From Aeromicrobium phragmitis (GTDB lineage Bacteria; Actinomycetota; Actinomycetes; Propionibacteriales; Nocardioidaceae), in the NCBI RefSeq assembly GCF_003674095.1, contig NZ_RDBF01000003.1, positions 186,001 to 250,000 on the forward strand: a stretch of 64,000 nt of DNA, written 5' to 3'. The notes beneath the pieces are model-generated. The model was not told the origin of the DNA and did no database searches. It was given only the letters and a program-made list of their open reading frames with translations. Both the position numbers and the translations under genes were made by a program. Positions 39,725-48,104 of the stretch are shown here, piece after piece. How positions within the stretch are numbered: the stretch's first letter is position 1; the number at the start of each line of letters is the position of its first letter.

Positions 39725-40549
39725 GTGTCGAAGAACGTCGCGGTTGCCCTGGAAGTCGTCCGGACCGAGCAGATCGCGCCGAAGCTGCGCCGCCTCGTGT
39801 TCGGCGGTCCGGGCTTCGCCGCCTATCGCGATCGTGACATCGAGGCGACCGACAAGTACGTGAAGCTCGTGTTCCTCGCCCAGGGCGTCGAGTATCCCGA
39901 GCCGCTCGACCTCACTGTCGTCCGCTCGTCCTTGCCGGCCGAAGCCCAACCGATCCTGCGTACCTACACGATCCGTTGGGTGGACGAGGCCGCCGAGGAA
40001 TTGGCGATCGACTTCGTCGTCCACGGTGACGAGGGCATCGCCGGACCGTGGGCCGCCGCGGCGCAGCCGGGCGACGTCATCCACGTGAGGGGCCCCGGTG
40101 GCGCCTACGCGCCCACATCGGAGGCGGATCATCACCTGTTCGTCGGCGACGAGTCCGCCCTGCCGGCGATCGCCGCTTCGGTGGCCGCGTTGCCCGCCGG
40201 GGCCCCGGCCACGGCCTTCCTCGAGGTCGACGGGCCCGCGGATGAGATCGAGCTGCCCACCGACGGACAGCTCGAGGTGAGGTGGCTGCACCGCGGCGGT
40301 GCTCACGCGGGTTCCACCACACTGCTCGACGATGCCGTGCGCGCGTGGACGTGGCCGAAGGGTCGCGTCCAAGCGTTCGTTCACGGCGAGTCCGCGCTGC
40401 TCAAGAGCGTGCGCCCCTACCTGCTCGACGGCCGGGTCGACCGGCAGGACCTTTCGGTCTCGGCTTACTGGCGTGTAGGGGAGAGCGAGGAGGGCTTCCG
40501 CGTCTGGAAGTCCACGCAGGACGATGCCGTGATGCGTCCCAGCGCATGA
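39725..40549 (+). CDS. Siderophore-interacting protein (ferric-siderophore reductase, ViuB-like)
   Basis: A 274-residue FAD-dependent reductase of the SIP family, releasing iron from ferric siderophores in the cytosol with NAD(P)H. The FAD-binding barrel carries RTYTIRWVD, with LRRLVFGGPGF upstream. The nucleotide-binding part has HLFVGDESALPAIAASV, and the C-terminal signature is SAYWRVGESEEGFRVWK. GTG 39725 follows TAGGCT (39713-39718) by 12 bases: leaderless. No Fur or IdeR box is obvious. It overlaps the cytidylyltransferase gene by 4 bases, an unexpected partner. Confidence 0.92.
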   Translation: MSKNVAVALEVVRTEQIAPKLRRLVFGGPGFAAYRDRDIEATDKYVKLVFLAQGVEYPEPLDLTVVRSSLPAEAQPILRTYTIRWVDEAAEELAIDFVVHGDEGIAGPWAAAAQPGDVIHVRGPGGAYAPTSEADHHLFVGDESALPAIAASVAALPAGAPATAFLEVDGPADEIELPTDGQLEVRWLHRGGAHAGSTTLLDDAVRAWTWPKGRVQAFVHGESALLKSVRPYLLDGRVDRQDLSVSAYWRVGESEEGFRVWKSTQDDAVMRPSA

Positions 40550-41244
40550 GCGCATCACGCGTCGTCGCCGTGCTGCTCGCCGGCGGTACCGGAACCCGGG
40601 TCGGGCATGAACTGCCGAAGCAACTCCTCGAGGTCGCCGGCCGGCCGGTCATCGCGCACGCTCTCGAGGCCTTCCAACGGAGCGGAGCAGTCGACGAGAT
40701 CGTCGTGATGATGACGCCGACCCATCTTGCCGAGGTCCAGGCGCTCGTCGCCGAGTACGGCTTCGGGAAAGTGACCCGCGTGCTTCCTGGCGGTGACACG
40801 AGGACGGCATCGACGCGCGGGGCGCTGGAAGTGCTGGAGGGAGACTGCCTCGTGCTCTTCCACGACGCGGCTCGTCCTTTCGTCACCGACCGCATCATCG
40901 CGGAATGCGTCGACGCCTTGCGCGGTGGTTATCGGGCAGTGACGACCGCGATCGACTCGGCGGACACCATCGTGACGGTGCGCGATGGGCTCATGACCGG
41001 AAGTCTCGACCGGTCGTGCCTGGCACGTTGCCAGACGCCTCAAGGATTTGCCCGCACCGCGCTCGTCGAGGCCTACTCCCTGGCCGACGAGGATCCAAGC
41101 TTCACGGCCACGGACGACGCATCGGTCGTGGCCCGCTACCTCCCGGACGAACCCATCGGCGTCGTGACGGGCGACGCGCGCAACTTCAAGATCACCGACG
41201 CCGTCGACCTTCGCATCGCCGAGGCGCTGTCCGATCGACCGTAA
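40546..41244 (+). CDS. IspD/TarI-family cytidylyltransferase
   Basis: A 232-residue CTP-dependent nucleotidyltransferase: LLAGGTGTRVGHELPKQLLEVAGRP, HDAARPFVTDRII, CQTPQGF and GDARNFKITDAVDL. It makes either CDP-methylerythritol (IspD, MEP pathway) or CDP-ribitol (TarI/Bcs1). The LAGGTGTR and NFKIT wording, the absence of an adjacent ispF, and the position next to Wzm/Wzt favour a polysaccharide role such as CDP-ribitol or a similar polyol for the envelope glycan. ispE is encoded elsewhere in the window, so the MEP pathway exists and IspD remains possible. ATG 40546 overlaps the upstream stop (ATGA). Confidence 0.82.
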   Translation: MSASRVVAVLLAGGTGTRVGHELPKQLLEVAGRPVIAHALEAFQRSGAVDEIVVMMTPTHLAEVQALVAEYGFGKVTRVLPGGDTRTASTRGALEVLEGDCLVLFHDAARPFVTDRIIAECVDALRGGYRAVTTAIDSADTIVTVRDGLMTGSLDRSCLARCQTPQGFARTALVEAYSLADEDPSFTATDDASVVARYLPDEPIGVVTGDARNFKITDAVDLRIAEALSDRP

Positions 41245-41272
41245 CGGCTGGGGACCGCCCGCTCGGCTTGTG

Positions 41273-41286
41273 ATACTGGGTAGTAT
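41273..41286. promoter_or_regulatory. Dyad upstream of the Wzm/Wzt operon
   Basis: ATACT-GGGT-AGTAT is a 5-bp perfect inverted repeat in the 95-bp gap before the exporter permease. It is AT-rich against its surroundings. No convincing -10/-35 pair fits around it, so I offer it only as a possible operator or promoter site. Confidence 0.3.
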
Positions 41287-41339
41287 TCCCCAGGCGCATT
41301 TCGGGTGCCTTGCCTGACACAGAAAGCCATCGAGACCAC

Positions 41340-42203
41340 GTGACGACCTCCGTAGACCTGACCGAGTATCGGCAGCCCGGCCGCGGCCGGGGACTGCTGG
41401 ACGTCTTCAGTTGGCGCTACCTGCTGCGGCTGCTGGTACGGCAGGGCACGCAGACCCGCTACCGCAACTCCGTCCTCGGCTGGACGTGGTCCTATGTGAA
41501 GCCGGCGGCCCAGTTCCTCGTCTTCTACATCGTGATGGGTGTGTTCCTGCAGTTCCATCGCGACATCGAGAACTTCGCGGTCTACCTGTTCGCGGGCATT
41601 GTGGTCGTCAACTTCTTCAACGAGGCGTTCGGCAATGCGACCCGGTCCATCGTGGACAACGGCGCGCTCGTCAAGAAGATCTACCTGCCTCGCGAGTTGT
41701 TTCCCATCGCCGCGATCCTTGTGGCCTTCATCCATTTCCTGCCGCAGGCGGCAATCCTGCTCGTCGTGTGCATCCTGCTCGGCTGGGTCCCTAGTTTTGC
41801 GGGCATCGGCGCGACGTTGCTGGCGATCGCCATCGTTGCGGCCATCGCCCTCGGCTTGGGTCTGTTCTTCGGAGCCCTCAACGTGGCGTATCGCGACGCA
41901 CAGAACTTCGTCGAGCTGATCCAGCTGTTCTCGACGTGGTCGGTTCCCGTGCTTTACACGTGGCAGATGCCGGAGGCGCAGCTTCCCGAGTGGCTCTTCA
42001 CGGTGTATATGTCCAATCCGCTCGTCGTGGCTGTGGAGCTGTTCCACGAGGCCATGTGGCGCCCCACGACGTCGTCCGCCTTCCCGCCCCCGGAGGACAT
42101 GCTGCTGCACGGCGGCGTGGCGATCGCGATCTGCATCGCCGCGCTAACGCTTGGCCAGACCGTTTTCCGTCGTTTCGAGCGTCGCTTCGCGCAGGAGCTC
42201 TGA
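41340..42203 (+). CDS. Wzm-type polysaccharide ABC transporter permease
   Basis: A 287-residue ABC-2 permease of the Wzm/TagG group with six membrane helices. The N-terminal amphipathic gate segment SWRYLLRLLVRQGTQTRYRNSVLGWTWSYVKP is diagnostic of lipid-linked O-antigen, teichoic acid and galactan exporters. GTG 41340 is used because the protein then begins TTSVDLTEYRQ with normal length; a TTG at 41310 is the other option. It is 7 bases upstream of the ATPase gene. In mycobacteria the corresponding pair, Rv3783/Rv3781, exports lipid-linked galactan and flanks glfT1. Here glfT1 lies 13 kb downstream in the same locus. Confidence 0.9.
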   Translation: MTTSVDLTEYRQPGRGRGLLDVFSWRYLLRLLVRQGTQTRYRNSVLGWTWSYVKPAAQFLVFYIVMGVFLQFHRDIENFAVYLFAGIVVVNFFNEAFGNATRSIVDNGALVKKIYLPRELFPIAAILVAFIHFLPQAAILLVVCILLGWVPSFAGIGATLLAIAIVAAIALGLGLFFGALNVAYRDAQNFVELIQLFSTWSVPVLYTWQMPEAQLPEWLFTVYMSNPLVVAVELFHEAMWRPTTSSAFPPPEDMLLHGGVAIAICIAALTLGQTVFRRFERRFAQEL

Positions 42204-42210
42204 TCGCGCC

Positions 42211-42978
42211 GTGACCCATGAAGCTGCCTCGACGGACCAGTCCCTGACACCTGCGCGTAAGCCAAGCATCATCGTCGAGGGCGTCCGCAAGACCTTCCTG
42301 CTGCGCCGATCGCACTCCTTCAAGGAGGCGGTGATCGGTTGGATCCGCGGAAAAGACGTGTGGTCCAAGAAGTTCCAAGCCATCGATGACGTCAGTTTCG
42401 TGATCGACGAGGGCGAGTCGGTCGCGATCCTCGGCTACAACGGGTCCGGCAAGTCCACGATGCTCAAGATGATCTCCGGAGTGCTCGAACCCGACGCGGG
42501 CCGTGTGCTGGTCCGTGGCCGTCTAGCCGGGCTCATCGAGGTCGGCGCCGGCTTCCACCCGGATCTCTCCGGACGCGAGAACGTCTATCTGAACGCGGCG
42601 ATCCTCGGGATGAAGAAGCACGAGATCGACGCGCGGTTCGATGACATCGTCGAGTTCAGCGGTATCGAGCCGTTCATCGACCAGGAGGTCAAGCACTACT
42701 CCTCGGGGATGTTCATGCGGCTCGCCTTCTCCGTTGCGATCCACGCCGAACTCGACATCCTGCTCGTTGACGAGATCCTCTCGGTCGGGGACGCCCCCTT
42801 CCGTGCGAAGTGCCAGGAGAAGATCCACTCCCTGGCCCAGGAGGGCAAGACGATGGTGATCGTCAGTCACGACCTGGACATGGTGCGGGACCTGTGCGAG
42901 CGAGGCATCGTCATCCGCGAAGGACACCAGATCTTCGACGGACCCATCGAAGAAGCTTTGGAGAAGCTCGCGAGTTAG
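42211..42978 (+). CDS. Wzt-type polysaccharide ABC transporter ATPase
   Basis: A 255-residue ATPase of the Wzt/TagH group. Walker A is GYNGSGKST, the signature region is YSSGMFMRLAFSVAI, Walker B is ILLVDEILSVGD, and the switch His is in VIVSHDL. The insertion FQAIDDVSFVIDEGESVAILG after a KTFLLRRSHSFKEAVIGWIRGK N-terminal extension is usual for the group. It lacks the C-terminal carbohydrate-binding domain of some O-antigen Wzt proteins, so, like Rv3781, it probably does not recognise a capped chain end. It pairs with the permease just upstream. Confidence 0.92.
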   Translation: MTHEAASTDQSLTPARKPSIIVEGVRKTFLLRRSHSFKEAVIGWIRGKDVWSKKFQAIDDVSFVIDEGESVAILGYNGSGKSTMLKMISGVLEPDAGRVLVRGRLAGLIEVGAGFHPDLSGRENVYLNAAILGMKKHEIDARFDDIVEFSGIEPFIDQEVKHYSSGMFMRLAFSVAIHAELDILLVDEILSVGDAPFRAKCQEKIHSLAQEGKTMVIVSHDLDMVRDLCERGIVIREGHQIFDGPIEEALEKLAS

Positions 42979-43057
42979 GCGTCTCGGCCGTTGATGTGTC
43001 GGCGGTCTCCTTCGGTCGGGTATCGTGTAGTCGTTTGTTCCCGACGAAGCGAGCGCC

Positions 43058-44677
43058 GTGAGTAGGACAGCCCGGATCGGCTTGCGTAGCCGTAGCGCTG
43101 AGCATCGTTTTCTGATTGTCCTGCTCGTTCTGGCCGCTGGTGTTCGCCTGGCGGCGGTGCCTTGGGGATTTCCCCTCTTGCTCCACCCAGACGAGTGGGC
43201 CGTCGTTGATAGCGCCGTCGAGATGGCGCGCCGAAACTCCTTCGAGCCGCAGCTGTTTCTCCGGCCCGATCACCTCGAGATCAAGCTCAGTTACGTCGCT
43301 TTCGCGTTCTACGCCTCTTTCGTGGTGGGTGCTCCTATCGAGGTGGCGTTTGATGCGGACCCTCTTCCGTTCTACGCGATGTCGCGACTCGTCACGGTGC
43401 TTTTCGGAGTGAGCGCGGTGGCGCTCGGCTATGTCGTCGGACGAATGTTCTCGCCAGCCACCGCCAAACTGGCGGCGATCTTCATCGCGTTCTTTCCGCC
43501 GCTGGTGACGAACTCGGTCTACGCAACGCCCGACGTACCGCTGGCTTTCGTGCTGCTCGCCGTGACCTACGCATGTATGCGTTACCTTTCCACTCCAGGC
43601 TGGAAGCCCGCCGCATGGGCAGGCGCACTTGTCGGAGTGGGCATCACGATCAAGTACCCTGCTGCGCTCGCCGGTTTGGCTGTCGCCTTGGTGATCGCGT
43701 GGAATGCGGTCCAGCAACGAGGCGTTCGGGACTTCCTCCGGGATGCAGCGGCGAGTTTCAGCGCGATGGTGCTTGCGGTGCTGGTCATCTCGCCCGTGCT
43801 GGTGACCAACTTCACCGGCGTTCGAGAGGCGTTAGAGCGAGAGTCCCGATCGACACATCTTGGAGCTGATCAACTTGGGTTCTGGGGAAATCTCCTGTTC
43901 TACGGAGAGAGCTTTGCGAGGTCGGCCGGCATCTTGCTCTCGGTCGGGGCAATCGCGGGCGTGGTTCTGCTTGTCCGGCGGAGATTGAGTATCGGCCTGC
44001 CGATCTCGCTTGGCCTGATCTTCGTCATCGCGATGAGCGCTCTACCGTTGCACTGGGAGCGCTGGGGCATACCTGCGTGGCCCATGGTGCTCGTGGTCGC
44101 GGCCGTTGCCTTTGCCGCCTTCGTGGAGTCACGGAATCAGCGACTACGCCGATGCGGTGTGGCAGTGGTCGCGGTGAGCGTGACGTTTCTCGTCCTTAGC
44201 TCGATCCAACAGGTGCTGATGTTGCGATCGGTCGATACCCGCCTAGAGTCGCAGGAGTGGGCGACGCGCAACGGTCTGACTCCCACCAATACCGTGTTCG
44301 AAGGGTACTCGCCGTTCCGTCCGGGGAGTCCGGCGACGTTATTCTCGCACTTCGAGGTCCGCGACGACGGCACGCTGGTCCCTCTTCGGCCTGAAGCGAC
44401 ACAGTATGTCGTTCTGAGCAGTGCAATGTACGGCAGATTCGAAGCGGAACCGGAACGATACAAGGAGCAGGTGAACTTCTACGATAAGGTCGCCGCTCAG
44501 TACCAGCGGATCGCCACCTTCGAGTCGACTCATGACCTCCGCTCTACGGACCTCCTCGAGCTTTCGATTCCGACGGTCGCGTTCGACCTGGCAAGGTGGG
44601 TAGCTTCAGCTGAGCGGGAGAAGGTGGGCCCGACTATCGAGATATACAAAGTGCCGCACGAAGATCAGCTCGAGTGA
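43058..44677 (+). CDS. GT-C membrane glycosyltransferase (GT39/ArnT-like)
   Basis: A 539-residue integral membrane protein with about 11-12 helices and a C-terminal extracytoplasmic domain from about residue 395. The first loop contains HPDEW with Asp45-Glu46, the GT-C acidic pair that uses polyprenyl-phosphate sugars as donors, and a dispersed ArnT/PMT-like pattern follows (YATPDVPLAFVLLAV). It would add a sugar to an exported glycan or protein at the outer face. Start GTG 43058; TATCGT at 43021-43026 is a possible -10 box. Composition looks less GC-rich than the housekeeping genes. Acceptor and sugar unknown. Confidence 0.8.
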   Translation: MSRTARIGLRSRSAEHRFLIVLLVLAAGVRLAAVPWGFPLLLHPDEWAVVDSAVEMARRNSFEPQLFLRPDHLEIKLSYVAFAFYASFVVGAPIEVAFDADPLPFYAMSRLVTVLFGVSAVALGYVVGRMFSPATAKLAAIFIAFFPPLVTNSVYATPDVPLAFVLLAVTYACMRYLSTPGWKPAAWAGALVGVGITIKYPAALAGLAVALVIAWNAVQQRGVRDFLRDAAASFSAMVLAVLVISPVLVTNFTGVREALERESRSTHLGADQLGFWGNLLFYGESFARSAGILLSVGAIAGVVLLVRRRLSIGLPISLGLIFVIAMSALPLHWERWGIPAWPMVLVVAAVAFAAFVESRNQRLRRCGVAVVAVSVTFLVLSSIQQVLMLRSVDTRLESQEWATRNGLTPTNTVFEGYSPFRPGSPATLFSHFEVRDDGTLVPLRPEATQYVVLSSAMYGRFEAEPERYKEQVNFYDKVAAQYQRIATFESTHDLRSTDLLELSIPTVAFDLARWVASAEREKVGPTIEIYKVPHEDQLE

Positions 44678-44740
44678 AGGTGTGAAAGTGAAGCCAAGCG
44701 CGGACCGCTCGACATCGTTCGTGGTCACGAAGGAGTATGC

Positions 44741-45730
44741 ATGACCAGCACAAGGTCATCGACGATCACTGTGTCGGTGGTGATTCCGGTGTACGCAGGG
44801 CGAAAGACGCTCCCGATGCTGGTCGAGGAGCTCGCGGAGCTGAGATCTTCTTCGACCCCTAACGGTCGTCGATTCGAGATCACCGAGGTCATACTCGTCT
44901 GGGACCATGGTCCGGACGAAAGTGACCAGACAATTCGCGAGCTCGCCGATCGGCATGAGTGGGTCCGACCACTTTGGCTCTCTCGAAACTTCGGGCAGCA
45001 TCCCGCCACGATTGCAGGCATGGCTGCCACTGGTAGTGACTGGATCGTCACAATGGACGAGGACGGCCAGCACGATCCGGCGAAGATCGCTGACCTCATC
45101 GACGCAGCGTTCACAGATCGAGCGAGCCTGGTGTACGCGGCCCCCAGCAATCCGCCGCCGCATTCATGGTTCCGAAATATGGCTTCGCGTCTTGTCAAGA
45201 ACGTGGCCGCCCGAGCATTGACCGGCGGAAGCATCTCGCATTTCCACTCGTTTCGGCTCATCGCGGGGGACGCCGGGCGAGCGATCGCAGCGTACGCGGG
45301 TCCACAGACGTTCCTCGACGTCGCGTTGTCATGGGTCTCTCCGACGAGCGTGACCGCGCCAGTAGCGATGCGTGCTGAAGGTCGTGAAGCCTCCAACTAC
45401 AATTTGAGGAGACTTCTTTCACACTTCTGGCGACTCGTCATCTCTAGCGGAAACCGTCCGCTGCGCCTCGTTTCCGGCTTCGGTGCCCTTTGCGCGATAC
45501 TGGGAGTTTTTTACGCTCTGATCGTCGTTGTCCAGTACTTTGCCGGCGACATTCCGGTAGCTGGCTGGACCACGGTGACCGTCGCCACGTTGGTTCTTGG
45601 AGGCGTCATGTTGACGGCGTTAGGCGTCATCGCCGAATATGTCGGACTTGCGGCAAACGCCGCGATCGGCCGACCGCTGTACGTCGTCCTCGAGGACCCC
45701 AAGCAGCGATTTCTGCGCGATGGCCTCTGA
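44741..45730 (+). CDS. GT2 polyprenyl-phosphate glycosyltransferase (GtrB-like)
   Basis: A 329-residue GT-A enzyme with two C-terminal membrane helices (about residues 245-267 and 279-305), the architecture of GtrB and DPM1-type synthases that load a sugar onto undecaprenyl or decaprenyl phosphate. Motifs are VSVVIPVYAGRKTLPMLVEEL, the DxD site Asp106-Glu-Asp108 (MDEDGQHDP) and a late SFRLI acceptor region. AAGGAG lies 5 bases before the ATG. It overlaps the epimerase gene by 11 bases, so the two are coupled. It could supply the donor for one of the GT-C enzymes, with GtrA as flippase. The sugar is unknown. Confidence 0.85.
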   Translation: MTSTRSSTITVSVVIPVYAGRKTLPMLVEELAELRSSSTPNGRRFEITEVILVWDHGPDESDQTIRELADRHEWVRPLWLSRNFGQHPATIAGMAATGSDWIVTMDEDGQHDPAKIADLIDAAFTDRASLVYAAPSNPPPHSWFRNMASRLVKNVAARALTGGSISHFHSFRLIAGDAGRAIAAYAGPQTFLDVALSWVSPTSVTAPVAMRAEGREASNYNLRRLLSHFWRLVISSGNRPLRLVSGFGALCAILGVFYALIVVVQYFAGDIPVAGWTTVTVATLVLGGVMLTALGVIAEYVGLAANAAIGRPLYVVLEDPKQRFLRDGL

Positions 45731-46667
45731 CAGCAAAGCGACGACGTGGGTCATCGGGGCCAGTGGGCTGTTAGGAAGGGCCGTCGTCCGAAGCGTGGAC
45801 GGGTCGCGACTGTTTGCTTCCCGGCCTGTGCGGTGGGATTCAGATCAGGCCATCGAAGATCTAGCACGGAACCTCGATGAGTTCGCGCGCGAGGCCACGG
45901 GGGGCTGGCGAATCATATGGGCAGCAGGCACTGGCGTGATCGGATCAGGAGCTTCCCATTTCGAGCAGGACGAGACCACCCTGAAGCAGTTTCTGTCTTG
46001 TCTCGCGGAAGCCCGGTTGCCCGAGAACGGCGGGTACTTCCATGCTTCGTCTGCTTCGGTTTACGCCGGTGAGGCTGTAAGAGCTCCCTTCTCCGAATCA
46101 TCACGTGTCGCGCCGACGAGCGATTACGCTTACTCCAAGCTGCGCCAGGAACAGCTCGTCGCTCAGCTGCTCGGCGGTCGCGTACGAACCGTCATCGGGA
46201 GAATCTCAACGCTGTACGGCCCTGGACAGAATCTTTCGAAATCGCAAGGGATCATCGCGAAAATGTGCCTCAACGCCGTGTTGCGTCGCCCGGCCCAGAT
46301 CTACGTTCCCCTCGATACGCTCCGCGACTACCTGTACGTCGACGATGCGGCCGCGGCGATCTCGGCGACCTTGCAGACGGTGACACGCTCCACTTCCGAC
46401 CCTCTGCTCATGCGTGTCATCGCCGACGGGAGAGCTTGCTCCATCGGCTATCTCAGCCGGATTGTCGACAAGGTCTCGGGCCGGCGCGGGGGGATCGAGT
46501 ACCAACCGACCTTCAATGCGTCACACGCTCGGGATCTAAGGATGCGAAGTGAGTATCCAGCTGACGTGGTCGCCTGGCGGAGGACGCCCCTTTCAGTCGG
46601 AGTGGCTCGTACCTACGCCGATATCCTCCAGCGCTTCACGCGGGGCGAGTTCGCCGCCCTCGCCTGA
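45720..46667 (+). CDS. NAD-dependent epimerase/dehydratase (SDR family)
   Basis: A 315-residue extended SDR. The NAD-binding site is GASGLLG near the N-terminus, the active site has SSASVY and YAYSKLRQEQL (Tyr-xxx-Lys), and RDYLYVDDAA is typical of nucleotide-sugar epimerases and reductases. The start is ATG 45720, inside the last codons of the GT2 gene (11-base overlap). It probably makes or modifies the nucleotide sugar used by the coupled GT2. The last 75 bases overlap the convergent gtrA-like gene. Confidence 0.85.
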   Translation: MASDSKATTWVIGASGLLGRAVVRSVDGSRLFASRPVRWDSDQAIEDLARNLDEFAREATGGWRIIWAAGTGVIGSGASHFEQDETTLKQFLSCLAEARLPENGGYFHASSASVYAGEAVRAPFSESSRVAPTSDYAYSKLRQEQLVAQLLGGRVRTVIGRISTLYGPGQNLSKSQGIIAKMCLNAVLRRPAQIYVPLDTLRDYLYVDDAAAAISATLQTVTRSTSDPLLMRVIADGRACSIGYLSRIVDKVSGRRGGIEYQPTFNASHARDLRMRSEYPADVVAWRRTPLSVGVARTYADILQRFTRGEFAALA

Positions 46668-47102
46668 TTGCGTACTGCGGCCGAAGGAAAGGTATCGATG
46701 CCCGAAGTAACTGATGAGCGTCGTCAGCACCAATGCTGCTGCTTGCGCTGCGGGAACCCATAACTCGAAAAGCTCGACCAGCCCGGTGAGCATCACGGCG
46801 TTAATGCCTACCGAAATGCAGTTCACCATGACGAACACAGCAAAATCTCGGACGACGGATCCTGAGACCTGAAAAACGAACACGCGGTACAACCAGAACG
46901 CGAGAGCTATTGATATGGCGTAGGAGCTGCCGAGGCTCAGGAGATAGCCGAGGCGTTCTGAGCGGTAGATGAAAGTGTCGAAGGCGACGAAAAGAGCGTA
47001 ACCCACGAAAGTGTTCGTGGCGCCGACGGCGAGGAACCTCGATCGATGATCGCCGACGACGAGCCGAAGATGGCGACGGAAGCCGAGGAGGGTCACTCGC
47101 AC
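46593..47102 (-). CDS. GtrA family membrane protein
   Basis: A 169-residue protein with four membrane helices (about residues 20-45, 50-72, 85-107 and 115-135) and the GtrA pattern RFLAVGATNTFVGYALFVAF ... SYFGHRYLSF. GtrA proteins are thought to flip polyprenyl-phosphate-linked sugars across the membrane for GT-C enzymes. GTG 47102 lies 12 bases from the start of a minus-strand TATGGT box (47114-47109), so it has its own leaderless promoter. The hydrophilic C-terminal tail overlaps the convergent epimerase gene by 75 bases. Confidence 0.88.
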   Translation of the reverse strand: MRVTLLGFRRHLRLVVGDHRSRFLAVGATNTFVGYALFVAFDTFIYRSERLGYLLSLGSSYAISIALAFWLYRVFVFQVSGSVVRDFAVFVMVNCISVGINAVMLTGLVELFELWVPAAQAAALVLTTLISYFGHRYLSFGRSTQSGEGGELAPREALEDIGVGTSHSD

Positions 47103-47177
47103 TTGACCACCATACTGCTGGTTACCAACCGGCTGGCGTCACTGTCCGAGAGCGCCGACCGGAAGCAACGATCCGGG

Positions 47178-48104
47178 TCAGTTGGGATGGCGGCTGCGGC
47201 CACTGGCAAGGCCGGCGGCCGCGAAGGCGAAATCTGTGAGTGTCAGCAGGAACCGGCTGAGTAGGACGAGTGCCAGAACTTGTCCCGTTGACATTCCCGC
47301 GCCCGCAAGGCTGGCGCCGAGGACCGCTTCGCGAACCCCTACACCCGCTGGTGAGATCACCACGAGGAAACCTGCCACCCACGCGAGCGCGTATGCCGCA
47401 GTACCCAGAGCCCAGGTACGAAGGGATGATGACATACCCAGATTCACCGCCAGGAACGACACGTGCGCGCCGGCGACAAGCCATGCGAGGACGGCCCAGA
47501 CTATGGCGCGTCCGAGCCCTGGGACTGTCAAGGGCTGCTGGAGTCTGGGACGGCGGGTGACCTGCAGGACTACGCCGATGAGGCGGTTCATCACCGGTGG
47601 GAGGAGCATGAGCATGAGCAAGGGGGTGGCAATGAGAAGCCACTCCCAACGCTGGAGCGCGTCCGCCGGTGACAGCACGAAGGCGACCGCGCCCAGCGCG
47701 AGACCTGTCATGAGTGAGACGAGGACGCTCACAGCCATGGCGCCGACGGAGCGGCGTCGGGGAATTTCGTGGTCGGCACCCATTTCGGCCGCCGCGAGGA
47801 AGTTCCAGATGCCACCGGGAATGTACTTGCCGATCTGGCTCAGTCCGAAAAGCCGCACGGCCGCCTTGAGAGGCAGCGGCGAGCCGAAGTCGGTCAGGAC
47901 TGCTCGCCACGACATCATGGTGCACCAGATGTAAAGCACGCCCGCGATGAACGACGCGATCACCGCCGGCCCGTGCAGTTCTCGAAGGGCCTCGGCGAGT
48001 TCGCCCCGATTCTCCATGACCGCATAGGTGCCGAGGAAGACGGCGACGATGAGGAACGCCACTTTGACGGCGGGGGATCGCAGGGCGGACAGCACGGCGC
48101 TCAT
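47178..48104 (-). CDS. AglD/UPF0104 (LPG-synthase-like) multi-pass membrane protein
   Basis: A 308-residue protein of the lysylphosphatidylglycerol synthase transmembrane/flippase-like family with about eight helices. Conserved pieces are LFGLSQIGKYIPGGIWNF and ISPAGVGVREAVLG, which recur in members encoded inside glycan loci. ATG 48104 is chosen because it overlaps the upstream stop (ATGA); a longer frame begins inside the preceding gene. Members have been proposed to move lipid-linked sugars or act in glycan modification. It is the last gene of a three-gene minus-strand operon. Confidence 0.85.
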   Translation of the reverse strand: MSAVLSALRSPAVKVAFLIVAVFLGTYAVMENRGELAEALRELHGPAVIASFIAGVLYIWCTMMSWRAVLTDFGSPLPLKAAVRLFGLSQIGKYIPGGIWNFLAAAEMGADHEIPRRRSVGAMAVSVLVSLMTGLALGAVAFVLSPADALQRWEWLLIATPLLMLMLLPPVMNRLIGVVLQVTRRPRLQQPLTVPGLGRAIVWAVLAWLVAGAHVSFLAVNLGMSSSLRTWALGTAAYALAWVAGFLVVISPAGVGVREAVLGASLAGAGMSTGQVLALVLLSRFLLTLTDFAFAAAGLASGRSRHPN

